From Phreatobacter sp. (GTDB lineage Bacteria; Pseudomonadota; Alphaproteobacteria; Rhizobiales; Phreatobacteraceae): 37,861 bases of DNA. Position 1 is the stretch's first letter; each line of letters opens with the position of its first letter. The notes below the pieces were generated by a model. The model was not told the origin of the DNA and did no database searches. It saw only the letters and a list, made by a program, of their open reading frames with translations. Below are positions 1-6,689 of this stretch, piece by piece. The stretch is from the NCBI GenBank assembly GCA_019749835.1, contig JAIEPJ010000314.1, positions 1 to 37,861 of the forward strand. The letters run 5' to 3'. A program made the translations under genes and the position numbers.

Positions 1-258
1 GAGCTTGGCGAGCTGCGACAGATCGATGGCCTCGATCAGGGCGCCGAAGACCTGGCTCTTGGTCTCGTAGAAGGAGGACGAGCGCTGGCGATCCTCAACC
101 TGCGCCGCGACCGGCGCGATCGGTGGCGAGGCGATGGCGGCGCGCGGAGGCTCGGCCGCACGCACCGATGCAGGCGACGGAGCGCGCTCGAGCGTGCCCA
201 CGCCCGGAGGGGCTTGCCGTCCGATGCCAGATCCGGAATTGCCGCGCTTGCCGAACAT
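1..258 (-). CDS. cpaF: CpaF/TadA secretion ATPase, N-terminal part only
   Basis: This is the first 86 codons of the Tad/Flp pilus motor ATPase; the rest lies beyond the left edge. The product begins MFGKRGN, continues through a Pro/Ala-rich linker of about 50 residues, and ends in the segment FYETKSQVFGALIEAIDLSQ, which I recognise as the conserved start of the CpaF N-terminal domain. The Walker motifs would lie outside the window. It follows cpaE by 27 bases on the same strand, as in other cpa operons. In the family, CpaF hydrolyses ATP at the inner membrane to power Flp pilin polymerisation. The call rests on the short conserved segment plus position in the operon, and both agree. Confidence 0.88.
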   Translation of the reverse strand, partial: MFGKRGNSGSGIGRQAPPGVGTLERAPSPASVRAAEPPRAAIASPPIAPVAAQVEDRQRSSSFYETKSQVFGALIEAIDLSQLAKL

Positions 259-285
259 GCTGCCTCAGATGATTGCGACCGACCC

Positions 286-1554
286 TCAGGCCTTCTTGCG
301 GAACTGGGAGAGTTTCTCGAGGAGGGGCGACAGGGGGCCGAGAAGCCCGGGGCGCGCCCGCCTGGTGTCGTGACGACCGGTCAGCGCCAGGGCGAGATCG
401 GTGAACTGCTGGGCGACCCGATGGCCGGGCTCCATTTCCGCGATCATCTGACCGTTGTTGGCGGCGGTGCCGAAGAGCTGCGGCTCGAAGGCGATCACGG
501 CGATGGGCTCGGCTTCGAGAGCCTTGGCGAAGTCCGCCGGCTTGATCTCGGGGCGCTTGGCGAGGCCCGCCTGGTTGAGGATGTAGCGCGGCGGCGTGTC
601 GTTCGGCCGCGAGGCGCGCAGGAGGTCCATCAGGTTCTTGGCGTTGCGCAGATTGGCGAGGTCCGGGGCCGCAACGACCAGGATGTCGTCGGCCTGGATG
701 AGGCAGCGCCGGGTCCAGCCGGTCCAGGTATGCGGCAGGTCCATGACGATGGAGGGAACCGTCGCCTTGAGGATGTCGAAGAGCGGGTCGAAGGCCTCGG
801 GGCCGAGATCGCTGACACGCTCGAGGGTCGCCGGCGCAGCGAGCAGGGACAATTTGTCCGAGCAGCGCGACAGCAGGCGGTCGATGAACGCGGTGTCGAC
901 ACGGTCCGGCGAGAAGATCGCATCGGCGATGCCCTGAGGCGGGTCCTGGTTGAAGTCGAGGCCGCCGGTGCCGAAGGCGAGATCCATGTCGGCGATGCAG
1001 GTGTCGGTGCCGATGTCGCGCGAGATGGCCCAGGCGAGGTTGTGGGCGATGGTCGAGGCACCGACACCGCCCTTGGCGCCGATCACGGCGATGGTCCGCC
1101 CGACCGGCTTGGCGCCTTCGTTCGCATAGAGTCCCGACACGGTGCGGATGAGGTCGAGGACACCGGGAGCACCGATGATGTACTCGCTGACGCCGCGGGC
1201 CATCAGCTCGCGGTAGAGAACGATGTCGTTGACCTGGCCGACGACGATCACCTTGGTCGTGGCGTCGCAGACCTCGGCGAGTTCGTCGAGGTGACCGATG
1301 ATCTCGCCCTTGCGGCCGAGTGTCTCAAGAATGACGACGTTGGGGGTCGGCGCCGAGCGATAGGCCTCGACTGCGCCCGGGGCGCCGCCCATCTGGACGC
1401 GAACATGGGCCTTGTCCATGCGCCGGTCCTCGGCCGCATCGGCGATGACGGACGCGAGTTCCGGTGTCTCGCAGAAGGCCTGCAGAGAGATGCGCGGAAC
1501 TGCGGCGATCTGTTCGCCGCCGCCGTCCGCAATCTGGTTGGCTTCGTCTGTCAC
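286..1554 (-). CDS. cpaE: CpaE, ParA/MinD-like ATPase for Tad pilus localisation
   Basis: Predicted 422-aa protein of the CpaE/TadZ family, which positions the Tad pilus machine, often at a pole. Residues about 48-145 form a receiver-like domain without a normal phosphoacceptor (VVILET where a receiver usually ends in Asp). Residues about 154-400 are a MinD/ParA-type ATPase. The P-loop reads AKGGVGAST at 160-168: the signature Lys is kept but the usual GK(T/S) lysine is Ala, which is common in CpaE. I chose the GTG at 1554 because a GGAGG lies just upstream inside the end of cpaD and the resulting length fits the family. A longer frame to 1683 would overlap cpaD heavily and adds a low-complexity tail. 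It is 4 bases downstream of cpaD and is probably translationally coupled to it. Confidence 0.92.
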   Translation of the reverse strand: MTDEANQIADGGGEQIAAVPRISLQAFCETPELASVIADAAEDRRMDKAHVRVQMGGAPGAVEAYRSAPTPNVVILETLGRKGEIIGHLDELAEVCDATTKVIVVGQVNDIVLYRELMARGVSEYIIGAPGVLDLIRTVSGLYANEGAKPVGRTIAVIGAKGGVGASTIAHNLAWAISRDIGTDTCIADMDLAFGTGGLDFNQDPPQGIADAIFSPDRVDTAFIDRLLSRCSDKLSLLAAPATLERVSDLGPEAFDPLFDILKATVPSIVMDLPHTWTGWTRRCLIQADDILVVAAPDLANLRNAKNLMDLLRASRPNDTPPRYILNQAGLAKRPEIKPADFAKALEAEPIAVIAFEPQLFGTAANNGQMIAEMEPGHRVAQQFTDLALALTGRHDTRRARPGLLGPLSPLLEKLSQFRKKA

Positions 1555-1558
1555 GGGC

Positions 1559-1999
1559 TCAGCCTCCGCCCCGCACCGCGCTCTTGATGTCAGTGAGCGG
1601 CTGGATGGGGGTATGAACGGTATGGGGCCCGGGTGCGTCGCCGCGGCGGTAGCGGCCGATGACCGTCTGGCGGCGGGCGGCATCGAGCCCGCCCTCGGCG
1701 CGCGGCTGCAGCAGGTCGTTGGGATTGGCGACGATGGCGGCCAGGTTGTGCTGGGTGGCGCAACCGTGGTTCCAGTTCGGCCGGTTCAGAGCACTGACAT
1801 TGCCCGGACCGACGCCGAGGTCTTCCGGCCACTGTCCACACTGGGAGGTGACATAGGCGCCCTGCGGTCCGACGACGATCGGATGGCGCATCCGATAATC
1901 GTGCGGATAGGGGTCGTTCATCGTTGCGACCGATTTACAGCCGCCGAGCGCGAGCGCCAGCCCGACCAGGGTCAGCTTCGCAGTGGTGCCGAACGACAT
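1559..1999 (-). CDS. cpaD: CpaD-family pilus lipoprotein, short form
   Basis: A 146-aa predicted outer-membrane lipoprotein with the lipobox LGGC at about residues 18-21. The next segment, PYPHDYRMRHPIVV, is the typical CpaD start. It then runs almost directly into the C-terminal CpaD block: CGQWPEDLG, then NWNHGCATQHNLAAIVANP and DLLQPR. From memory, usual alphaproteobacterial CpaD proteins are roughly 220-240 aa with about 80-90 residues between these two blocks; that middle part is absent here, with the reading frame intact. CpaD is thought to help the CpaC secretin assemble or stay in the outer membrane. The ATG at 1999 is chosen because it begins a clean lipoprotein signal; an in-frame start at 2068 would overlap cpaC. 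It lies between cpaC and cpaE. Confidence 0.85.
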   Translation of the reverse strand: MSFGTTAKLTLVGLALALGGCKSVATMNDPYPHDYRMRHPIVVGPQGAYVTSQCGQWPEDLGVGPGNVSALNRPNWNHGCATQHNLAAIVANPNDLLQPRAEGGLDAARRQTVIGRYRRGDAPGPHTVHTPIQPLTDIKSAVRGGG

Positions 2000-2027
2000 G
2001 GTCCTATCCCTCTTGATGTACGCGCGG

Positions 2028-3479
2028 TCAGTCACGGATGAACCCCACCGGTCCGTTGAAACGTCCACCTGCGGCCGGCGGCTGGCCGGAGCCGTAGATG
2101 CGGTTGAGACGGCCGATCAGGATGCCGGCCGGATCGGAGGCGTCCTGGAGATTGTCGTCGGGACGGGCGAGCTGGTTCGCCGAGGTCGGCCGCACGATAT
2201 AGGGCGTGACCATGACGACGAGTTCGGTCTGGCCGCGCTGATAGTCGCGCGAGCGGAACAGGGCCCCGAGGACGGGCATGTTGAGCAGGCCCGGCGTGCC
2301 GGAGATGTTCTGGCGCGTCTGTTCCTGCAGCAGGCCGGCCATGACCATCGTGCCGCCGGACGGCAGTTCGATCGTGGTGTCGGCGCGGCGGGTGCGCAGG
2401 CCGCGGACGGTGACATTGGAGAGCTGCACGGTGAGCTGGTTGTCGATCTCGCTGACCTCGACGCCGACACGCAGGCTGATCCGGCCTTCCGACAGGACGA
2501 CCGGCGTGAAGGCAAGGCCGATACCGAAGGGCTTGAACTCGATGGTCACGTTGCCGGTCAGGTCGCGGCCGGTCGGGACCGGAAACTCGCCACCGGCGAG
2601 GAACTTCGCCTGTTCGCCGGAAATGGCGGTCAGTGTCGGCTCGGCGAGGGTCCGCACGAGACCATGCTCCTCGAAGGCCTGGATGGTGCTGTTGAAGACG
2701 TTGTTGCCGACGCGGGTGCCGATGACCGCCGTATTGGACGGAGAGGTGCCGGTGGCATTGTAGCGGCCGGAGGTGAGCAGGCCGTAGACGAAGCCGCCGG
2801 CATTGCCAAGGTTGCCCGACGCGCCCGTCAGGGTGGAAGTCGGGTCGAAGGCGGCAAGGTTGACGCCGAGCTGCTTGATGGCGGTGCGCTGGACTTCCGA
2901 GACGGTGACCTTGAGGTGGACCTGGTCGCGACCACGGATGGAAATGGCGTTGACCACCTTCTTCTCGTCGCCGACCAGCTTGGTGGCGATGTCGATGGCC
3001 TGCTGTGCCTCGAGCGGCGTCATGACCTGGCCGGACACGACGACGGCATCGGCGACCGAGCGCACCTCGATGCCGGCATTGGGCAGCGCCGAACGCAGGG
3101 TCTGGCGCAGGCCGACCAGGTCACGGCCGACCTCGATGTCGTAGGAGGCGATCTGTCGCCCCTCGGCATCGAGGAAGAAGACATTGGTCTGGCCGACCGC
3201 GACGCCGATCAGGAAGGCGCGGCGGGCCGAGCGCACGACGGCATTGGCGATGGCCGGATTGGCGACGATGACGTCACGGGCGTCACGCGGCAGCTCGACG
3301 GGCAGCGACTTGCCGACACCGAGCGTGATGGTGTTGCTGGCGACCGGGCGCTGCTGGCGCTGCACCGTGCTCTGCTGCGCGGCCGCGGGAGGCACCGCGA
3401 GCGCCAGGACGGCAAGGGAGGCCAGCGTGAAAGCCAGGTGACGGCCGGACATCATCGTGCAGCGCAGCCGGGCGAACAT
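2028..3479 (-). CDS. cpaC: CpaC, outer-membrane secretin of the Tad pilus
   Basis: A 483-aa secretin (RcpA/CpaC family) forming the outer-membrane channel for the Flp pilus. It has a Sec signal ending near PAAAQ (about residue 35). A pilus-assembly N domain follows (VGKSLPVELPRDARDVIVAN and the segment on either side), then a BON-like segment, then the secretin domain with GGEFPVPTG, ELPSGGTMVMAGLL and the closing TELVVMVTPYIVRP. The ATG at 3479 is preferred because an AAAGAGG ribosome site sits 5 bases upstream and a normal signal peptide results. An alternative ATG at 3527 overlaps the cpaB stop by ATGA and would add 16 residues. The N domain is related to the separate protein encoded at 6690-7241. 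Confidence 0.95.
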   Translation of the reverse strand: MFARLRCTMMSGRHLAFTLASLAVLALAVPPAAAQQSTVQRQQRPVASNTITLGVGKSLPVELPRDARDVIVANPAIANAVVRSARRAFLIGVAVGQTNVFFLDAEGRQIASYDIEVGRDLVGLRQTLRSALPNAGIEVRSVADAVVVSGQVMTPLEAQQAIDIATKLVGDEKKVVNAISIRGRDQVHLKVTVSEVQRTAIKQLGVNLAAFDPTSTLTGASGNLGNAGGFVYGLLTSGRYNATGTSPSNTAVIGTRVGNNVFNSTIQAFEEHGLVRTLAEPTLTAISGEQAKFLAGGEFPVPTGRDLTGNVTIEFKPFGIGLAFTPVVLSEGRISLRVGVEVSEIDNQLTVQLSNVTVRGLRTRRADTTIELPSGGTMVMAGLLQEQTRQNISGTPGLLNMPVLGALFRSRDYQRGQTELVVMVTPYIVRPTSANQLARPDDNLQDASDPAGILIGRLNRIYGSGQPPAAGGRFNGPVGFIRD

Positions 3480-3523
3480 GGGGGCCTCTTTCAGAACGGT
3501 GGTCGTGGGGCGGCGCTGCATCA

Positions 3524-4369
3524 TCATTCCGGTCCCTGGCTGCCGACGACGGAGCGCACGCCGTGGCGGACGATGGCGATACGGCCCTCCTGGCCGAACA
3601 GCGCATCACCTGTGCCGGCGCCCTCGCCGGCCAGGTTGGAAACGGAGGCGTCGGCAAGACTGCGCAGCGACAGGGACAGGGTCCCGAGTTCGCGGGCGAG
3701 GGCGAGGGTCTCGGCCTGCGACGGGGTAAGTTCAAGTGTCGCCGTGCGACCGACGATCGTCTTCTCACCGCCCCGCTCCTCGACCGTCTGGTCGACGGCG
3801 AGAACCCGTACGTTGCGCAGGACGGTGGCGGTGGTGTGGGTGAGGCCCTCGGCCGTGGCGGCGGCGCTGCTGTTGCGGCGGGCGAGGATGACGTCGACGC
3901 GGTCGTTCGGCAGGATGAAGGCGCCGGCGCCGCGCGAGGGGTCGTCGATCGGGGCTGCGATGGCGCGCATGCCGGGGGTGAGGATCGCCGACATGAAACC
4001 GCGATTGCCCTTCACCAGCCGGGTGGGACGGATGGGCTCGCCGGGGACGAACGTTGTCCGCACGATGGAACCGATCACCTCGTCGAGGGCGGCGGCGCCG
4101 GTGTCGCCCGTGCGACGGACGACGAAGCTGCCGGTGCCGGCCTCTTCGGGCCAGCGGCGCCAGGTGACGTCGTTGGGCAGGATGATCTTGCCGAGCGGCA
4201 GGTCGGCATTGGCGACCAGGACCTCGACGGTCGGGATCTGCGGCGCGGGCGCAGCGGCCTGCTGCGGCGCCGGGACGGCCGTCTGGCGGCTCCCCATCAT
4301 CATGGCCGCAAGACCGCCCGCTCCGAGCGCCACGGCGATGACCACGATCTGTGCAGGCTTCAAACGCAT
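3524..4369 (-). CDS. cpaB: CpaB/RcpC, periplasmic Tad pilus assembly protein
   Basis: A 281-aa CpaB-family protein. It has one N-terminal membrane segment (PAQIVVIAVALGAGGLAAMM) and a Pro/Ala/Gln-rich linker. An SAF-type domain follows, starting with TVEVLVANADLPLGKIILP, and then the segment GMRAIAAPIDDPSRGAGAFI and LPNDRVDVIL, which is diagnostic for CpaB. The family is thought to work in the periplasm beside the CpaC secretin. The ATG at 4369 is chosen over 4414 because it begins the membrane segment directly and has GAGGG about 9 bases upstream. It is the first gene after a 138-bp gap from cpaA that carries a possible promoter, so cpaB-F may form their own transcription unit. Confidence 0.93.
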   Translation of the reverse strand: MRLKPAQIVVIAVALGAGGLAAMMMGSRQTAVPAPQQAAAPAPQIPTVEVLVANADLPLGKIILPNDVTWRRWPEEAGTGSFVVRRTGDTGAAALDEVIGSIVRTTFVPGEPIRPTRLVKGNRGFMSAILTPGMRAIAAPIDDPSRGAGAFILPNDRVDVILARRNSSAAATAEGLTHTTATVLRNVRVLAVDQTVEERGGEKTIVGRTATLELTPSQAETLALARELGTLSLSLRSLADASVSNLAGEGAGTGDALFGQEGRIAIVRHGVRSVVGSQGPE

Positions 4370-4436
4370 CCCACGAACCCTCGGCGCGACCAGGCGCAAC
4401 TCGCCTCGTCTCAACCCGGATTCGATCAGGGAAAGG

Positions 4437-4451
4437 TCAACTTATGGTTAA
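4437..4451 (-). promoter_or_regulatory. Candidate CtrA-type box upstream of cpaB
   Basis: On the minus strand the sequence reads TTAACCATAAGTTGAC, that is TTAA-N7-TTGA, one base from the CtrA full-site pattern TTAA-N7-TTAA. It lies about 70 bases upstream of the cpaB start, in the gap after cpaA. A GATTC (GANTC, CcrM-type methylation) site is at 4419-4423. CtrA controls pilA and the cpa genes in Caulobacter; its use here is inferred only from the motif. Confidence 0.35.
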
Positions 4452-4507
4452 CTGCCGGTGAGCAAGTTGACTTAACGAACGATGACTTGCCCTAACGTCA
4501 CCATTTT

Positions 4508-5014
4508 TTAGCGCAGGGCAGCAGTCATCCAGAAGCTGGAGGGGTAGAGCATGAGGCCCGCGGCGGCCAGGGCGATGCCATAGGGGATACCGGTCTTGGC
4601 ATCGGTCATGCGGGCATACCAGCCCTCGCGCAGCAGGAAGGGGGGATGGAGCGGGACCCCGCGCAGGGCGAGGAGGCCGATGGTCAGGAGGCCCCCGAAC
4701 AGCGACGCGTAGACCGCGTAATCCAGAAGCTGGGCCCAGCCGAGCCAGAGTGCCGTGGAGGCTGCGAGCTTGGCGTCGCCACCGCCCATCCAGCCCAGGG
4801 CGAAGCAGACGAAACAGATGCTGAGCACGAGGAAGCCGGCCGCCAGATGCATGCCGATGACCGGCCAGCTCATGCCGGTAAGGAAAGCCAGCACCAGGAA
4901 CCCTGCCACCAGGATCAGCGACACGCGGTTCGAGATCGTCATGGTGAAAAGGTCACTGGCCGCGGCGAAGGCCATCATCGCCGGGAAGATGAGAAGAATG
5001 GCGAACTCGAACAT
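4508..5014 (-). CDS. cpaA: CpaA, Flp-type prepilin peptidase (A24 family)
   Basis: A 168-aa polytopic membrane protein of the A24 (type IV prepilin peptidase) family. Two expected catalytic aspartates are visible, one in the segment AAASDLFTMTISNRVSL near the N-terminus and one in GWMGGGDAK. About five or six hydrophobic segments follow each other, as in TadV/CpaA proteins that lack the extra methylase domain. It would cleave the leader of the two Flp pilins (5311-5475 and 5872-6036) and of the TadE-like proteins (7373-8586). The ATG at 5014 is preceded by GGAAGGGA and gives the usual short N-terminus; the longer frame to 5125 adds a non-hydrophobic tail. Confidence 0.93.
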   Translation of the reverse strand: MFEFAILLIFPAMMAFAAASDLFTMTISNRVSLILVAGFLVLAFLTGMSWPVIGMHLAAGFLVLSICFVCFALGWMGGGDAKLAASTALWLGWAQLLDYAVYASLFGGLLTIGLLALRGVPLHPPFLLREGWYARMTDAKTGIPYGIALAAAGLMLYPSSFWMTAALR

Positions 5015-5063
5015 GGCATCCCTTCCGGTCAGGTGATGGCCCGACGATAGGGCAGGCCCGGTT

Positions 5064-5240
5064 TCAGGACAGTGAATGAACGAGGCCGACAACGCCCGTC
5101 GTGATGGCAACGAGCAGGACGGCAATCACCCAGCGGAGATCGCGTCGCGTGTCCTCGCGCAGGATGCCGAAGGCAGTCCTGTCGAGGGCGGGGCGATGGT
5201 TCGACGCGCGCGGGGCGGCCTGTCCCGTCAAGACGTGCAT
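5064..5240 (-). CDS. Possible 58-aa single-pass membrane protein
   Basis: A short frame between the first Flp pilin gene and cpaA that ends in a clear membrane segment (WVIAVLLVAITTGVVGLVH) after a basic stretch (LREDTRRDLR). This gives an N-in, single-pass topology. I do not recognise a family. The ATG at 5240 is chosen because the longer frame would run through the terminator-like hairpin at 5262-5288. The ribosome site is weak. A transmembrane segment preceded by charged residues is more than I expect from a chance frame, but the gene is unproven. If real, its position suggests a small partner in pilin processing or membrane anchoring. Confidence 0.4.
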   Translation of the reverse strand: MHVLTGQAAPRASNHRPALDRTAFGILREDTRRDLRWVIAVLLVAITTGVVGLVHSLS

Positions 5241-5261
5241 GGATCGGGCTTTCGGAAAGAC

Positions 5262-5288
5262 CGATGGCCCGCCGGGGGCGGGCCATCG
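5262..5288 (-). terminator. Hairpin after first Flp pilin gene
   Basis: A perfect 11-bp inverted repeat (CGATGGCCCGC with its complement; a twelfth pair is possible) lies 22 bases past the stop of the pilin gene at 5311-5475. On the minus strand it is followed by GTCTTTCC, only a weak U-tract. It probably stabilises the abundant pilin mRNA or partly ends transcription so that less message reads into cpaA. Confidence 0.6.
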
Positions 5289-5310
5289 CATGGGCGGCTG
5301 GACGCCGCGA

Positions 5311-5475
5311 TCACTTCAGGTTGGTGTTGATGTTGGTGAAGGTCGTGTTGACCTTGCTGCCGAGGTTGTAGACGGCGGTGATGACGACGGCGGCGATGCC
5401 GGCAGCGATCAGGCCGTATTCGATGGCGGTGGCGCCCGAGTTGTCCTTGGCGAAACGGGCGAAGAGGTTCTTCAT
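5311..5475 (-). CDS. Flp-type pilin, copy 1
   Basis: A 54-aa Flp/Fap pilin (PilA-like), the building block of the Tad pilus. It begins MKNLFARFAKDNSGATAIEY: a short basic leader, then the cleavage motif G-ATAIEY with Glu at +5 and Tyr at +6. The hydrophobic helix LIAAGIAAVVITAVYNLGS and a short polar tail ending NTNLK follow. An AGGAG site sits about 7 bases before the ATG. It is almost the same as the second copy at 5872-6036, differing mainly at one leader position (K for R) and in the tail (KVNTTFTNI versus NVNSKFEAI). It would be cut by CpaA (4508-5014) and exported through CpaB-F. Confidence 0.95.
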   Translation of the reverse strand: MKNLFARFAKDNSGATAIEYGLIAAGIAAVVITAVYNLGSKVNTTFTNINTNLK

Positions 5476-5797
5476 GGCTGACTCCTAGTTGTCCACGATG
5501 CGCCGAAAGAGCGCTGTTCGCCGGTCAATTTGCGATGATCGGTTCGAACTGACCGGACCTTATCGAGAAGCTCTTGCCCCTTCGTTAAGTCACAACTCGG
5601 ATCGGGTTAATTCTACGGCAGAATACAACTCGGTTAAAAACATATTTAATTCGTGACTTATTTGATTTTCAGCAAACGAAAACGCCTGTCTATTGTAGTT
5701 AATTTTTTATTTGCTGACGAATTTACGTCGTCTGCTTTTTTCTTGTTGCTGTTCGCTGGCCGCGATGCCTTGCCGGAGTTCTGCCGTGCGGCGGAAC
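5476..5797 (-). promoter_or_regulatory. Leader and promoter region of Flp pilin copy 1
   Basis: No convincing gene. The first 165 bases align well with the leader of pilin copy 2 (6037-6215). An AT-rich stretch, about 5590-5790, stands out against the GC-rich surroundings. TTAAAAACATATTTA (TTAA-N7-TTTA) at 5634-5648 lies about 159 bases upstream of the pilin start. The second copy has the same pattern at nearly the same distance, so this is a candidate regulator site; on the minus strand it reads TAAA-N7-TTAACC, near a CtrA box. I could not place -35 and -10 elements with certainty. Confidence 0.55.
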
Positions 5798-5839
5798 CAC
5801 AAAACAAGCCGGCCCTGCACACGGTGGTGCAGGGCCGGC
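5798..5839 (-). terminator. Intrinsic terminator of Flp pilin copy 2
   Basis: A perfect 13-bp inverted repeat (GCCGGCCCTGCAC at 5808-5820, complement at 5827-5839, loop of 6) begins 33 bases past the stop of the pilin gene at 5872-6036. On the minus strand it is followed by TTGTTTTGTGG, a fair U-tract. It should end the pilin copy 2 transcript before the promoter of copy 1, so the two pilins are probably separate transcripts. Confidence 0.8.
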
Positions 5840-5871
5840 GATGAGGCACGAAGACGCAGGGTGTGCGCTTC

Positions 5872-6036
5872 TTACTTCAGGTTGGTGTTGATGGCCTCGA
5901 ACTTGGAGTTGACGTTGCTGCCGAGGTTGTAGACGGCGGTGATGACGACGGCGGCAATGCCGGCGGCGATCAGACCGTATTCGATGGCGGTGGCGCCGGA
6001 ATTGTCCCGGGCGAAGCGTGCGAAGAGGTTCTTCAT
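5872..6036 (-). CDS. Flp-type pilin, copy 2
   Basis: A 54-aa Flp pilin. It begins MKNLFARFARDNSGATAIEY, with the same cleavage motif (G-ATAIEY) and hydrophobic helix as copy 1, and a slightly different surface tail (NVNSKFEAINTNLK). The start at 6036 matches copy 1 exactly and has AGGAG upstream; an in-frame ATG at 6057 would add MDKQESA and break the match. It has its own terminator (5798-5839) and an upstream region copied from, or into, copy 1. The sequence does not show which pilin is the major subunit. Confidence 0.95.
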   Translation of the reverse strand: MKNLFARFARDNSGATAIEYGLIAAGIAAVVITAVYNLGSNVNSKFEAINTNLK

Positions 6037-6689
6037 GGCTGACTCCTGTTTGTCCACGATGCGCCGTCTCGGGAGCGGCGCGGTCCGCCGGTCAAGTTGC
6101 TATGATCCGTTCGAACTGACTTCACGCTACCGAACAGCCCTTGCCGCATCGTTAAATCCATTTCGCGAAAATCTGAATTTTCGCAACGTATTGAATGTGG
6201 TTAAATGCTCATTTATCGGAAAAATAGAATCTATTTGTCGATAGGTATATGACGATGCTATGCACCATATACAGCCCTATTATTACGACATTCGGCAATC
6301 TTGGCCACCATATTCAAAATGAATATGGTGTTAATTGTCCCGCTTCGCTGATATTCCCTTTGGTAGTGCCTAAGGATTGTTTTTCTGCGGCGGGTCACCC
6401 AGGACAAATCCAGCAGCGATGACGCGCAACAGAACATGGAACAATTGTGCAGATGCCCGCGCCGCGAAGGCAATCGCCGGCCGGGTGGATGCCTTCACCG
6501 ACCACCAGCGTCTTTGCCGCGGCTGGTGATGCGGCCGGACCACGCATTGCCGGCAACGGGGCGCGCCGTCTTCCCTCCGAAGCGGCGCGGTCCATCGCGA
6601 CGGGACGCCGCCCGCCCCATTGGCAATTCATTCACCATTTCCTGTTTTTCTGCGGGAGCACATTGGACCGCCCCCGAACGAGAGCTTCG
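6037..6689. promoter_or_regulatory. Divergent intergenic region, 653 bp, no gene seen
   Basis: Lies between Flp pilin copy 2 (minus strand) and the gene at 6690 (plus strand). The pilin-proximal part carries the copied leader, with TTAAATGCTCATTTA (TTAA-N7-TTTA) at 6201-6215 and a GAATC (GANTC) site at 6227-6231. The middle, about 6160-6400, is AT-rich. A 10-bp perfect inverted repeat is at 6306-6330. The last 250 bases are GC-rich, and open frames there look like chance; no clear promoter could be fixed for the plus-strand gene. Confidence 0.6.
6306..6330. repeat. AT-rich perfect inverted repeat
   Basis: CACCATATTC and its exact complement GAATATGGTG are separated by AAAAT. In DNA form it resembles a dimeric repressor operator; as RNA it would be a 10-bp hairpin with a 5-base loop. 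It lies 270 bases from the pilin start and 360 bases from the plus-strand gene, so neither use is obvious. Confidence 0.55.

Larger units (their letters stand above)
5311..6215 (-). repeat. Tandem duplication of Flp pilin gene with promoter
   Basis: Two units about 561 bases apart: 5311-5648 and 5872-6215. Each holds a 54-codon pilin gene plus roughly 165-180 bases of upstream sequence. Coding regions are nearly identical. Upstream parts keep long matching blocks next to the ATG (GGAGTCAGCC, TGTCCACGATGCGCCG read on the plus strand) and around TTCGAACTGAC, then diverge, but both keep TTAA-N7-TTTA at the far end. The spacer with the terminator belongs only to copy 2. Confidence 0.8.

Noticed and set aside
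214-1587. 457-codon plus-strand open frame opposite cpaE
   Set aside because: Antisense shadow of cpaE; the product is Gly/Asp/Arg-rich with no family resemblance, and the minus-strand protein is clearly real.
1983-4451. 822-codon plus-strand open frame opposite cpaC and cpaB
   Set aside because: Shadow of two well-recognised genes; crosses their boundary and has no domain.
5653-5932. Small frames on both strands between the two pilin genes
   Set aside because: They overlap the terminator and promoter of the duplicated pilins; no ribosome site and no conserved sequence.
5311-6036. Possible CRISPR-like or satellite repeat because of near-identical blocks
   Set aside because: The blocks are two pilin genes with their leaders, only two copies and not spaced like an array.
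6258-6689. Short frames upstream of the plus-strand Tad gene, including its N-terminal extension from 6447
   Set aside because: Products are Arg/Pro/Ala-rich, and the signal peptide of the real protein starts at 6690.
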